From Bacillus sp. A301a_S52 (GTDB lineage: Bacteria > Bacillota > Bacilli > Bacillales > Salisediminibacteriaceae), in the NCBI GenBank assembly GCA_024701455.1, contig JABXYP010000001.1:1430001-1494000 (forward strand): DNA of 64,000 bases, in the 5' to 3' direction. The translations under genes were made by a program, and so were the position numbers. The notes beneath the pieces were generated by a model. That model had not been told where the DNA came from. It did no database searches and saw only the letters and a list, made by a program, of their open reading frames with translations. Shown in pieces: positions 54,369 through 63,768 of this stretch (position 1 is its first letter; each line of letters opens with the position of its first letter).

Positions 54369-55709
54369 ATGAATCCACATATAAACGAAAATATAAGTGA
54401 TTCTCCTTCTACACTGTTTGTCACTGATGCTAAAGGGAATATTTTAATTTCTAATGAATTTACAGCTGTAACTGTCGGCATGCCTCTTGAAGAATTGTTG
54501 AAATGCAACGTCCAGGATTTAGTGAAAGGGGGCTATTATAATCGTTCAATCACGATGGAAGCGATTGAGAAAAAAGAGAAAGTCTCACGTACCATAAATA
54601 CGAATAAAGGGTTTAGTATTCTTTCTACCGCTACTCCTTTACTGCAAAGCGATGGAAACGTTAAGCTTGTTGTAACCACATCTAACACCTATAAGGCGAA
54701 TCTGTCTAAAGAGAAGGAGCGTCCTCCAAAATTGGCTGAAGAAGATAGCGGCCAAAGTATGGAGGGAAGTGACACTAAACTAGTTGCTGAAAGCCTTGCT
54801 ATGAAACAAATAATTAAAGTATGTAACCAGATAACATCATATGAAAGTAAAGTTCTTATTTATGGGGAGTCAGGGACAGGTAAAGAGATGATTGCAAAAT
54901 ATATTTATCGCAAAAGTTCCCATAAGAATGGCCCGTTTCTTTCAATCAATTGCGCTGCAATACCTGTTAATTTTTTTGAACATGAATTGTTTGGCTATGA
55001 AAAAGGTGCTTTCCCTGGGGCAACAGAAACGAAAAAAGGTATGATTGAAGAGGCGGAAGGAGGCGTTCTTTTTTTAGATGAAATATCGGAAATGCCTTTG
55101 GAGGTACAAGCTAAATTGCTTCATGTTATAGAGAATAACCATGTAAGAAGGATTGGGGGCATTCGCCATTTAACGGTCAATTGTCGAATTATTTCAGCTA
55201 CGAATCGTGATTTATGGGAAATGGTCACAAAAGGTTTATTTCGAGAAGATTTATATTATCGAATTAATGTCATTCCTATTCATGTGCCGCCCCTTAGAAC
55301 AAGAAAACTTGATCTCGTAGGATTAATTTCACACTTTGTAGCTGAATTGAATGAGAAATATAACAAAAATATTTATTTAAGTGCTGAGGAGTTTCAAAAA
55401 TTACTTCTACATGACTGGCCGGGAAACGCAAGAGAACTTAAAAATTATATTGAAAGATTGGTCGTAACCGATCATTTTTCGGTGGAATTGAAGGAAGAGG
55501 AGGCACTATCAGACTCTTATGCGCTAAATCATTTTATTAAAAATAATATGGCGCGGTTCAAGTCACTTAGCGACTTTATGTCAGTTGTGGAAATTCATTA
55601 TATTAAACAAGTTATCCGGTCGTGTCATGATAATACGAGTGAAGCAGCGAGGAAACTTGGTATACATCGATCAGCTATTTATCGCAAACTTAAGAAAACA
55701 AAAGGATGA
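54369..55709 (+). CDS. sigma-54-type AAA+ activator with PAS domain and altered GAFTGA loop
   Basis: 446 residues. N-terminal PAS-like sensor (about 12-110), AAA+ domain with Walker A GESGTGKE (166-173), Walker B GGVLFLDEI (231-239) and arginine-finger region LFREDLYYRINV, then a Fis-type helix-turn-helix at the end (NTSEAARKLGIHRSAIYRKL). The sigma-54 contact loop reads GAFPGA (213-218) instead of GAFTGA. Likely regulates the preceding CoA-transferase cluster. Start follows AAAGGA. No clear -24/-12 promoter was found in the cluster. Confidence 0.88.
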   Translation: MNPHINENISDSPSTLFVTDAKGNILISNEFTAVTVGMPLEELLKCNVQDLVKGGYYNRSITMEAIEKKEKVSRTINTNKGFSILSTATPLLQSDGNVKLVVTTSNTYKANLSKEKERPPKLAEEDSGQSMEGSDTKLVAESLAMKQIIKVCNQITSYESKVLIYGESGTGKEMIAKYIYRKSSHKNGPFLSINCAAIPVNFFEHELFGYEKGAFPGATETKKGMIEEAEGGVLFLDEISEMPLEVQAKLLHVIENNHVRRIGGIRHLTVNCRIISATNRDLWEMVTKGLFREDLYYRINVIPIHVPPLRTRKLDLVGLISHFVAELNEKYNKNIYLSAEEFQKLLLHDWPGNARELKNYIERLVVTDHFSVELKEEEALSDSYALNHFIKNNMARFKSLSDFMSVVEIHYIKQVIRSCHDNTSEAARKLGIHRSAIYRKLKKTKG

Positions 55710-55732
55710 GCTTAAGGTGAGCTCATCCTTTT
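55701..55732. terminator. terminator overlapping the activator stop, convergent with the glutamate synthase gene
   Basis: AAAGGATGAGC pairs with GCTCATCCTTTT. The stem includes the TGA stop of the activator. It may work in both directions. Confidence 0.82.
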
Positions 55733-55741
55733 ACGTACATA

Positions 55742-58700
55742 TTATTCTGTTGACACCGCAGGGTCTGCTTGTTGTTTTACAGGCGTTACTTGTCTAAAAT
55801 GAGAAGCTGGGTCGGCAAGCAGTTGTTCTACATAAGCTGCTTCATCGATCTGCTTTAGTTGTAGCAATTCATCGCGATAGATGGTTAATAGCTCGACAAC
55901 ATCTTGTATCCCTTTATCTGAAAGTGATTCAATCGTTACTTTTGCCCCTTTGGCAATGCGACTGTTGAGCATTTTTTCGTCAAGTCCCATCTGAGGATCA
56001 TGTCGAAGATAGACAACACCACCGGTCATACCAGCAGCCATCCAAGGACCTGGATCCCCCATTACTAAACCACGGCCATTCGTCATATACTCGAATGCAA
56101 AGCCTTTGATATTAGCATGAATACCTGTATTGTAGCGTTTATCAGCCTTCAATGGCTCTTTCACACGGCCCCCAAAAATCATATCTGCACCAGATAGTCT
56201 TATTCCAGCACGTGAATCAGCGTCTCCTTGAATAATAAACGTCCCTTTTTGGGCGCCGTAGCCTATCCCTTTACCGACAGATCCGTTGATAAGCTGTCCG
56301 TTAAGTCCTTGCGTTTTAAACACTTTAAATGATCCCCCAAACGAGGTTTTACCTACACCGTCTTGCGCCCCACCAGAGATATGAATATTTACACCGTCGC
56401 TATTATAGGCACCGAGCCCATTACCTAAAATAGACCCTTTCGTGTAGCGTAAATCTATCTCAGGTAACGTACGATAAGAGCCGTCTAGTTTACCACGTAC
56501 CCGGTGACATGAAACGCGGCTACCAAGAATACGTTGTTCAGCGGTAACTGCTTCAAAGTCCCGAGAAGTCGTTAATTCAGAAACATTGGCATCAAGGTAC
56601 TCAAATTCAGATCCTACTGCCACCGCTAATTGTTGCTCTTGTATTTCTTCTAATACATTAACTGGTTCAAATGGTGCTACATCTTGTTCAGGTAGCGTCG
56701 CTAACAAATCGGCTAATTCTAACTGTTCATGACCACGAGTTTGTTCAAGTAAATCCGATCGTCCTACGAGATCCTGGGTATTATTAAATCCGAGGGCAGC
56801 CGTCAACGCTTGTAGCTCTTTACCGAACTCAGAGAATAGGTTCGTGAGCCCATTAACAGCCAGATCATATTCACGTGGGACAAAACGGCGAAGGCCATGA
56901 TCTTTCGCTTGGTCTACGGTTTCAATTTGTGTAGCAATACCCACATGACATGTATCTAAATGACACCCTCGACATGCTGTACACCCGACAGCAATCATAG
57001 CTAATGTACCAAAGCCGATTCTGTTTGCACCTAAAAGCATCAGTTTAATAGCATCCTGGACACTTTTCACACCGCCATCTGCCCAGATTTCAACTTTATG
57101 ACGCAGTCCTGCTTCCAAAAGGGCGAAATGAGCTGCTTTAACACCGATCTCAGCAGGCAGGCCAACATGTTGTAATGCATGCACTCTCGCAGCACCAGTT
57201 CCGCCGTCAAACCCACTTAGCGTAATATAATCGGCCCCAGCTTTTGCTATCCCGACAGCGATTGTCCCTATATTAGGAACAATTGGTACCTTCACAGTAA
57301 CTTTTGCTTGATCATTAGCTGTTTTAAGTTCAGCAATCATTTGAGATAAATCTTCAATAGAGTAAATATCATGATTATTTGATGGTGAAATAAGATCGGA
57401 ACCTGTAGTAGCATTACGAGCTGCCGCCACTTTATCTGTCACTTTAGAGCCTGGAAGGTGACCGCCTTCACCTGGCTTTGCCCCTTGACCAATCTTAATT
57501 TCGAGTAAATTAGATGAGTTTAACAGCTCTACATTGACACCGAAACGTCCAGAGGCAATTTGTTGCCCGCGCGTATTCGGGTACTTGCCGAGCATATCTT
57601 TAATTTCTCCCCCTTCACCGTTAAAACTGATCATATTTAACCTGTCTGCGGCTTCCGCATAAGCTCGGAAAGCTACTTCATTTTGAGAACCAAATGACAT
57701 AGAACTGATCATAAACGGGAGGTCATGCTGGCCAACACTCACATCGACACTATCAGGTTGAATGTCAGATGGACGGGCTTTTAAATCTGTAAAATGTCTA
57801 ATTGTCGTCGGGTTTTTCATTTCTTGTTCCGAGACTTTTTCCCCATATTCTTTATAAGTGATCTTCCCAGAGGCAAGGTCGCCAAGTGATTTCCAAATCC
57901 TCGGAAAAATGTGGAATGTCTTTCCGGGTTTTGCTTTCTCATCATTGTAATCCTCAAATCTCGCTTCACTATCCTTTTTCATTTCAATGAAGCCATAGTT
58001 CACGTCTTTACTGCCAAGATAGTTAACAATATTAAGCACTTTAGCAACGTCTTCATTTAATCCAATAGAAGAGAAAAGTCGTCCATATCCTCTTAATTCA
58101 TGAATACCAATAGTCGAAATTATTTTTTCAAGACCTTTATTTAAGGCACTATATAATTTAACCGCTGGTTCGGTATTGTCGTCTACAACGCTGGCAAACA
58201 TCACGTAGGGATTAACGAGATCAGCACCTAGCCCAAAGACAACAGCGATATCATGAAGAGTTCTTATACTGCCAGATCGAATAACAAGTGAACAATGACG
58301 GCGTAGCTCCTGATGAGTTAACCCTTGGTCCACCGCTGAAATAGCGAGGTGGGGGTCAAGCCAGAACAGCTTGTTATCATGTACACCTTGATCATCAAAG
58401 ACGAGCAAAGTTTTATCATTGTTAATAGCAGTTACAGCATCGTGTGTTAAACGGGTTAGTGCGTCTTCCACCGACTCATCTTCGAATCTGCCGAGCGTTA
58501 ATTTCGTCACTTCATGATTCGTGTCGAAGTGTTCCAAAAGTCCTTCAAATGAAGGATGACTATATTCTTGTAAGCCTTTTCCTGCTAAGCCTTCAGCAAT
58601 AATAGGTGAGTCTAGATGGACAATTGTTTTTAAGTCTTCTGCCTGAAAGAGTTCAGGACGTTTACCGATAACCACTCGCGTTGAAAAGTGTTCCATTTCT

Positions 58701-60238
58701 CTGTCACGGTCAATAGCAGGGTTTGTTACCACCGCTACGCTCTCTTTAATGAAATCAGCGACATTTTTTCGGCCAGGATGCATGGCTGCTAATGGGGCAT
58801 CATGACCAAGTGAACGAATTGGTTCCACGCCTTTATCGGCCATTTGCTCAATAAGTTGAATGTGTTCACGATCCCAACCATTCGCAGAATAGACACTTGG
58901 CGTCACGTTTTGCTGGAAATGGACCGTAGTCGGGTTATCATTCCATTGCGTCTTTAGGCGATCACCGGCCTCTTTTATTCGTAACGTTGACGCCAGTCGA
59001 CTGTATACTTCTTCTTGCAGCTCATCATGCCATAGGATAGTGATTCTCCCTTTACTATTCCGCTTCAAGGCTACTTTTTCACCAGGAGCAAAAGGTTTAG
59101 GCTCTGAAACGTATTGACTTGTCGTAAAAATACCTTGTTCGGAGGAGAAGATAAAGCTAGTATCCGTTTCAAGCATCCATACGGGACGCAGTCCGAGGGA
59201 ATCCACACTAAAGACGGCTTCATCACCTAATCGAGAGATAATCCCTGCTGGTCCTTGGGCATAATGCCCCCAGGCTTCGCGAATATACGTATATAAATCT
59301 TTTAAATGAGCTGGGAAATGCTTAATTTCATTCATGATAGGTGGGAATAAAATTTCCATTGTTTCAAAAAGTGATAGATGATGGCGTGACGTAAACGTAT
59401 CAATGACCCGATTTAAATCTTGTGAATCACTGCCACCGTCTACTAATGGCACACCGATCATGTTTGCTTCGTCCCGAAGTTTGGCAATGGTATTAATTTC
59501 ACCGTTATGACCGATGACACTGAACGGCTGGACACGGAAAAAATTAGATAGCGTATTCGTTGAATAACGGTTGTGTCCGAGAGTCATGGCGGATGCAACG
59601 AGTGGATTAGCAAGGTCAGGGTAGTATTTCGGTAATATGTCCCCTGCTCCCATCACTTTGTAAACGGCACTTTCGTGACTTAACGATGCAACGTGAACAG
59701 CTAGATTTTTTTCGCAAGCTAAGGTAAGATCAAACAATTTGGAGCGGAGCGTTGAGAGCGGTTGCTTACAGTCTTTATACTCAAGCGCAATTTGCCAAAA
59801 AACAGGCTCAGCTTTTTGGGCAATGGGACCGAGAGCAGCTGAGTTTGTCTCATTCGTACTTTCAAAAATAAGGCGAAACCCACTGTTTTCGAAAAGATCT
59901 TTCATTTCTTGTTGAAATTTACTTGTTTCGTTCGTTTTTTCAATAAATAAATGACCAACAACAAATGAAGGAGAATCAACAATTGCAGCATCTATATTTG
60001 CTTTATTCAGTTTTTCCTTCCAAAGAGCACGTGGGATATCGATATGGATACCAACACCATCGCCTTCTTCATTAATAAAGCCTGCACGGTGATTCATTGT
60101 TAGTAACGCTTTTATCGTATCGTCAATGTTTTTCTTAGTAGGAATATTCTCTTTTTCTATGAAAGAGACAATACCACAACTGTCATGTTCGTTTTGTAGC
60201 GCTCCACGGAAACGCTGAATCTCATTAGAAACATTCAT
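55742..60238 (-). CDS. gltB: glutamate synthase large subunit, divergent and without a small subunit gene
   Basis: 1498 residues from ATG 60238. Class II glutamine amidotransferase domain with probable catalytic Cys21 (EHDSCGI) after a 20-residue propeptide; central and FMN-binding synthase domains (SFGSQNEVAFRAYAEAA; GQGAKPGEGGHLPG; SGFDGGTGAARVHALQHVG); 3Fe-4S cysteines in GCTACRGCHLDTCHVGIATQ; C-terminal glycine-rich beta-helix. The N-terminus reads NHRAGFINEEGDGVGI rather than the usual HRGG-type sequence. It makes glutamate from glutamine and 2-oxoglutarate. No NADPH-binding small subunit gene is nearby. Confidence 0.88.
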   Translation of the reverse strand: MNVSNEIQRFRGALQNEHDSCGIVSFIEKENIPTKKNIDDTIKALLTMNHRAGFINEEGDGVGIHIDIPRALWKEKLNKANIDAAIVDSPSFVVGHLFIEKTNETSKFQQEMKDLFENSGFRLIFESTNETNSAALGPIAQKAEPVFWQIALEYKDCKQPLSTLRSKLFDLTLACEKNLAVHVASLSHESAVYKVMGAGDILPKYYPDLANPLVASAMTLGHNRYSTNTLSNFFRVQPFSVIGHNGEINTIAKLRDEANMIGVPLVDGGSDSQDLNRVIDTFTSRHHLSLFETMEILFPPIMNEIKHFPAHLKDLYTYIREAWGHYAQGPAGIISRLGDEAVFSVDSLGLRPVWMLETDTSFIFSSEQGIFTTSQYVSEPKPFAPGEKVALKRNSKGRITILWHDELQEEVYSRLASTLRIKEAGDRLKTQWNDNPTTVHFQQNVTPSVYSANGWDREHIQLIEQMADKGVEPIRSLGHDAPLAAMHPGRKNVADFIKESVAVVTNPAIDRDREMEHFSTRVVIGKRPELFQAEDLKTIVHLDSPIIAEGLAGKGLQEYSHPSFEGLLEHFDTNHEVTKLTLGRFEDESVEDALTRLTHDAVTAINNDKTLLVFDDQGVHDNKLFWLDPHLAISAVDQGLTHQELRRHCSLVIRSGSIRTLHDIAVVFGLGADLVNPYVMFASVVDDNTEPAVKLYSALNKGLEKIISTIGIHELRGYGRLFSSIGLNEDVAKVLNIVNYLGSKDVNYGFIEMKKDSEARFEDYNDEKAKPGKTFHIFPRIWKSLGDLASGKITYKEYGEKVSEQEMKNPTTIRHFTDLKARPSDIQPDSVDVSVGQHDLPFMISSMSFGSQNEVAFRAYAEAADRLNMISFNGEGGEIKDMLGKYPNTRGQQIASGRFGVNVELLNSSNLLEIKIGQGAKPGEGGHLPGSKVTDKVAAARNATTGSDLISPSNNHDIYSIEDLSQMIAELKTANDQAKVTVKVPIVPNIGTIAVGIAKAGADYITLSGFDGGTGAARVHALQHVGLPAEIGVKAAHFALLEAGLRHKVEIWADGGVKSVQDAIKLMLLGANRIGFGTLAMIAVGCTACRGCHLDTCHVGIATQIETVDQAKDHGLRRFVPREYDLAVNGLTNLFSEFGKELQALTAALGFNNTQDLVGRSDLLEQTRGHEQLELADLLATLPEQDVAPFEPVNVLEEIQEQQLAVAVGSEFEYLDANVSELTTSRDFEAVTAEQRILGSRVSCHRVRGKLDGSYRTLPEIDLRYTKGSILGNGLGAYNSDGVNIHISGGAQDGVGKTSFGGSFKVFKTQGLNGQLINGSVGKGIGYGAQKGTFIIQGDADSRAGIRLSGADMIFGGRVKEPLKADKRYNTGIHANIKGFAFEYMTNGRGLVMGDPGPWMAAGMTGGVVYLRHDPQMGLDEKMLNSRIAKGAKVTIESLSDKGIQDVVELLTIYRDELLQLKQIDEAAYVEQLLADPASHFRQVTPVKQQADPAVSTE

Positions 60239-60270
60239 AATTCTGGTCAAATTATTGACCTTCACCTCCT
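60236..60270 (-). promoter_or_regulatory. glutamate synthase ribosome binding site with an intervening hairpin
   Basis: On the reverse strand AGGAGGTG (60270-60263) is 23 bases or so from the ATG, too far, but GGTCAATAATTTGACC between them folds as a 6-bp stem with a 4-base loop. With it folded, effective spacing is about 7-8 bases. A TTG at 60250 in the same frame is the alternative start. Confidence 0.5.
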
Positions 60271-60353
60271 GTAAAATCGTGAAATTCCTGTTAGAAAACC
60301 TTACAAAAAACGTCGCCAATGATACCTAGGTCAGAATAGTCAGAATTATATCT

Positions 60354-60382
60354 AATATAGCATTTTCAGTCCCGGAAATCAA
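60354..60382 (-). promoter_or_regulatory. sigma-A promoter of the glutamate synthase gene
   Basis: On the reverse strand TTGATT (60382-60377) and TATATT (60359-60354) are 17 bases apart. The leader to the ATG is about 110 bases. Confidence 0.6.
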
Positions 60383-60460
60383 TTATTTATACAAAAAACA
60401 GAATGGTACATTCAACATTTTTTCGACAAACGAAAGAAATAATAAAGAAAAAAGTACATT

Positions 60461-60474
60461 TGTAAACGTTTACA
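60461..60474. promoter_or_regulatory. perfect cre box between the glutamate synthase gene and gsaB
   Basis: TGTAAACGTTTACA is a complete palindrome and matches the CcpA cre consensus at every position. It lies about 80 bases upstream of the -35 of the glutamate synthase promoter, a position compatible with activation by CcpA. Confidence 0.75.
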
Positions 60475-60536
60475 TGAGTGTGTGTGTTAGAAAAGGACGA
60501 GAAAGGGCTACTCGTCCGGAAAAATATTTTGTATAT

Positions 60537-61832
60537 TTATTCATTTAACCAATTTGAAAATACATCGTTGGCTGCTTTTATCGTTTTTTCCACATCTTCA
60601 CGTGTGTGGGCAATTGTAAGAAACCAAGCTTCGAACTTAGAGGGGGCAAGGTTTATCCCTCTTTTTAGCATTTGTTTGAAAAAATATGCGAACATGTGAC
60701 TGTTGCTGTTTTCCGCATGCTCATAGTTAGATACATGGTCCGTTTCGAAGTATAGTGTCAAGGCACCCTTTAACCGATTGATTGTCACTGGTATATCATA
60801 GGCATTCGCTGATATTTGCAACCCTTCTTCTAATTGCTTGCCAAGGTCATCTAATTTTTCATAAACATTCGGTTCTCTTAATACTTCAAGACATGCTATT
60901 CCAGCTCTGATAGAAGCGGGGTTACCAGCCATCGTGCCGGCTTGATAGGCGGGGCCTAAAGGTGATACTTGTTCCATGATTGCTTTTTTACCACCGTATG
61001 CCCCAATTGGGAGACCGCCACCGATGATTTTTCCTAGTGCGGTTAAATCAGGCTCCACTCCAAGGAGATTTTGAGCGCCGCCGTACATAAAACGAAAAGC
61101 TGTAATAACCTCATCATAGATGACGAGAGTGCCGTTTGAGTGCGCTAATTGATTCACTGTTTCAAGAAAACCTTCTGCAGGTTCAACAATACCAAAGTTT
61201 CCGACGATCGGTTCAACGAGTATAGCTGCAATATCATCTCCCCAGAAGGTTAATGCTTCCTCAAGGGCTTGAGGGTCATTAAATGGGACTGTAATTACTT
61301 CTTCAGCAATATTTTTTGTGACACCAGCTGAATCAGGGTTACCTGTAGTGGAAGGACCGGAGCCAGCTGCTACAAGAACGAGATCCGAATGACCATGATA
61401 GCAACCGGCAAATTTGATGATTTTGTTCCTGCCTGTATAAGCTCTTGCAACTCGAATAGTCGTCATCACAGCTTCTGTACCTGAATTAACGAATCTAAGG
61501 CGCTCGAGAGAAGGAATTGCCTCTCTCAGCATTCCAGCAAAATGGCTTTCATAAGCTGTTGGTGTTCCGTACAACACGCCATCCTCTGCAGCGGCTTTAA
61601 TAGCTGCTGTTATATGAGGGTGTGCATGCCCTGTAATAATCGGACCGTAAGCTGCCAAATAATCTATGTATTGATTACCGTCTTCATCCCAAAAGTAAGC
61701 GCCTTTTCCTTTTTTCATAAATACAGGTGTTCCTCCTCCTACACCTTTAAAGGAACGGGATGGGCTGTTAACCCCACCAAGAATGACGTCATGGGCTTCT
61801 CTGTTAAGTCGTTCTGATCTATCTAGCTTCAT
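60537..61832 (-). CDS. gsaB: glutamate-1-semialdehyde 2,1-aminomutase
   Basis: 431 residues, PLP enzyme of fold type [16 protein letters not shown] at the start, [44 protein letters not shown] and the PLP lysine in [17 protein letters not shown] mark the GSA aminomutase family. It converts glutamate-1-semialdehyde to 5-aminolevulinate in the C5 haem pathway; GsaB is the second paralogue next to ygaF/bcp in B. subtilis. Start follows AGGAGG. Confidence 0.93.
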   Translation of the reverse strand: MKLDRSERLNREAHDVILGGVNSPSRSFKGVGGGTPVFMKKGKGAYFWDEDGNQYIDYLAAYGPIITGHAHPHITAAIKAAAEDGVLYGTPTAYESHFAGMLREAIPSLERLRFVNSGTEAVMTTIRVARAYTGRNKIIKFAGCYHGHSDLVLVAAGSGPSTTGNPDSAGVTKNIAEEVITVPFNDPQALEEALTFWGDDIAAILVEPIVGNFGIVEPAEGFLETVNQLAHSNGTLVIYDEVITAFRFMYGGAQNLLGVEPDLTALGKIIGGGLPIGAYGGKKAIMEQVSPLGPAYQAGTMAGNPASIRAGIACLEVLREPNVYEKLDDLGKQLEEGLQISANAYDIPVTINRLKGALTLYFETDHVSNYEHAENSNSHMFAYFFKQMLKRGINLAPSKFEAWFLTIAHTREDVEKTIKAANDVFSNWLNE

Positions 61833-62051
61833 ATTTTGTAAACCTCCTATATGTTCAAAATATCACATTAGTCATTGTACCATTAAAGGAGAAAAGAGAA
61901 AGAATGGCGGTACGCATTGCCTTGATAGTTAACCCTTTCCACAGTGTTTTAAACATAATTCCCTCATTGAGACGAGAAAATTTTGGCTTACTTGGATGAA
62001 AACATGTCCTAATAATAATGCTCAGTTCATATAGTAACGTGAGGTGATAAG

Positions 62052-62492
62052 ATGGTGAACCTCCTAATTATAATCATTATGCTTAGTTCTTTTATTGGTG
62101 TGGTGGCGAGCATGCACCTATTGATTCAAAAGCAACCTAGAATCGAACGCCGTCTTTCTGTCAAACATTTTCTCGTTTTAATCATTGTCTATTTAAATGT
62201 TACAGTTGGCTTTGGCGTAGTCTACATAGCTCTAGAGCTTCTAGGTGTACAGGTTATTAAAGAAGGAACGAAGCTGCCAGGTGAATCATTATTTCATCTA
62301 ATAGAGGATGCGCTTTATTTTAGTGCTGTCACATTACTTACAGTTGGTTATGGTGATATTATTCCACAAGGTATTGGACGATGGATCGCCATCCTTCAGG
62401 CGTTGATAGGCTATCTATTGCCAGCTGCTTTCGTTGTAACCTCCTTTGTTAGTTATGAAGATGTGGAACGTAAACGATCACATCATTTGTAG
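62052..62492 (+). CDS. two-helix potassium channel-like protein
   Basis: 146 residues with an N-terminal helix (LLIIIIMLSSFIGVVASMHL), a second helix near 42-62, a pore loop with selectivity filter TVGYGD near 98-103 and a final helix. This is the Ion_trans_2 layout without a RCK/TrkA domain. Should form a tetrameric potassium pore. GAGGTGATAAG precedes the ATG. A gene of this kind is not in the B. subtilis gsaB-ygaF interval as I recall it. Confidence 0.82.
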   Translation: MVNLLIIIIMLSSFIGVVASMHLLIQKQPRIERRLSVKHFLVLIIVYLNVTVGFGVVYIALELLGVQVIKEGTKLPGESLFHLIEDALYFSAVTLLTVGYGDIIPQGIGRWIAILQALIGYLLPAAFVVTSFVSYEDVERKRSHHL

Positions 62493-62697
62493 AGTGAGTC
62501 GTATTTGGGTATCATGAAAGATGGGCAGATAGATGAAACTAACACGGGTAAGACAAAGACTTCCGTAGATTAAGAAAGTGATCAAATTAATTTCACTATT
62601 GTCTGTCACTATTATTAAGGCACTTATTTACAAAGGAATTAGTGTAAAGAAGGGTAAAAGTTCACTTTAAAGCCTTGATGCCGAGGAGGTAAATGAA

Positions 62698-63168
62698 ATG
62701 ACAATTAAAATTGGTGAGGAAGTACCTAGCAGACAGCTAAAATCGAATAGTGGAAAAGAAGTCTCTCTTAATGATTATAGAGGGAAATACGTTGTACTTT
62801 ATTTTTACCCTAAAGATATGACGCCAGGGTGTACAACAGAAGCATGTGATTTTAGAGATAATCATGATAGCTTCAGTGATTTAGACGCTGTTATTTTAGG
62901 GGTGAGTCCTGACCCTGTCGACCGTCATGAAAAATTTATTAATAAGCACGAGCTTCCGTTTGAACTGTTAGCAGACGAAGATCATCAGTTAGCGGAAGAT
63001 TTTGGAGTTTGGAAATTGAAGAAAAACTTCGGTAAAGAATATATGGGTATAGAACGTTCAACATTCGTTATTGATAAAGAAGGAAAATTAATAAAAGAGT
63101 GGCGCAAAGTTCGAGTAAAAGGACATGTTGAAGAAGCTCTTAACTATTTAAGAGAGGTTTCAAATTAA
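62698..63168 (+). CDS. bcp: thioredoxin-dependent thiol peroxidase Bcp (YgaF)
   Basis: 156 residues, peroxiredoxin fold. YFYPKDMTPGCTTEACDFRD holds the peroxidatic Cys (TPGCTTE) and a second Cys four residues later, the usual resolving pair of Bcp. SPDPVDRHEKFINKHELPF and IERSTFVIDKEGKLIKEWR complete the family pattern. It reduces peroxides with thioredoxin. GAGGAGG lies before the ATG. Position after gsaB matches ygaF of B. subtilis. Confidence 0.92.
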   Translation: MTIKIGEEVPSRQLKSNSGKEVSLNDYRGKYVVLYFYPKDMTPGCTTEACDFRDNHDSFSDLDAVILGVSPDPVDRHEKFINKHELPFELLADEDHQLAEDFGVWKLKKNFGKEYMGIERSTFVIDKEGKLIKEWRKVRVKGHVEEALNYLREVSN

Positions 63169-63194
63169 GTTTTGTTTAAAAGCTGCTTTAGAAG

Positions 63195-63240
63195 AAGAGG
63201 AGTAGGTTCGCTTAAACAGTCGAATCCACTCCTCTTTAAT
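63195..63240 (+). terminator. terminator of bcp
   Basis: AAGAGGAGTAGGTTCG pairs with CGAATCCACTCCTCTT with one bulge, followed by TAATTTG. Confidence 0.78.
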
Positions 63241-63325
63241 TTGTAAGTGCTATAAAAGGTAATTGATATGAATGGATATCAAAGTTCGAATAATGATGTG
63301 CCCTTCACTTCAGATGGAGGTTTGT

Positions 63326-63417
63326 CTTCAGCTAACTTTTGATCGTTAACCCCTCGCAAAGTGGATCGTCAGACTGGGCGTCATCATCAGGGAGCGCCGT
63401 CTTTCGTTTCAGTCACT
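63326..63417 (+). repeat. repeat B, copy 2
   Basis: Aligns with 40229-40319 through TCAGCTAACT, CCTCGCAAAGTGGATC, TCAGACTGGGCGTCATCATC and GGGAGCGCCGTCTTTCGTTTC. Directly followed by a repeat A copy in the same order and orientation. Confidence 0.65.
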
Positions 63418-63420
63418 TTT

Positions 63421-63576
63421 AATCCCGGATAACCGTCCGTAAATTTCCTGTCTTAAAGTAGAGAGGAGAGTGAAATCTAATTAAGTGTGAACTAACGACC
63501 GCTAATGTCTTGATCGTTCAACGATCAATCGGTAGAAAGAGGAACGAAAACCGCCACTGATTGAAGGCTCATTTGA
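63421..63576 (+). repeat. repeat A, copy 13 (diverged, full length)
   Basis: Begins CGGATAACCGTCCGTAAATT and ends CCACTGATTGAAGGCTCATTTGAT. Hairpin 1 is degraded by substitutions; hairpin 2 (CAATCGGT with GCCACTGATTG) is partly kept. Fills the gap between bcp and the last gene. Confidence 0.72.
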
Positions 63577-63768
63577 TCATCCACCTAATTATATAAAATT
63601 AATTGCCTATTCGTGTTATTGTTTTAAAACATCATTATGAATTTACTCATATATGAAGATACTGACTGAATAAGGAGTGAGGTTGGCTAAGAGTTTTTTG
63701 TCATGGACGCTTACTTGCCTGTGGTAATATAATAGGTAACAAAAGATAGCCTGAAGGAGATGGATGAC

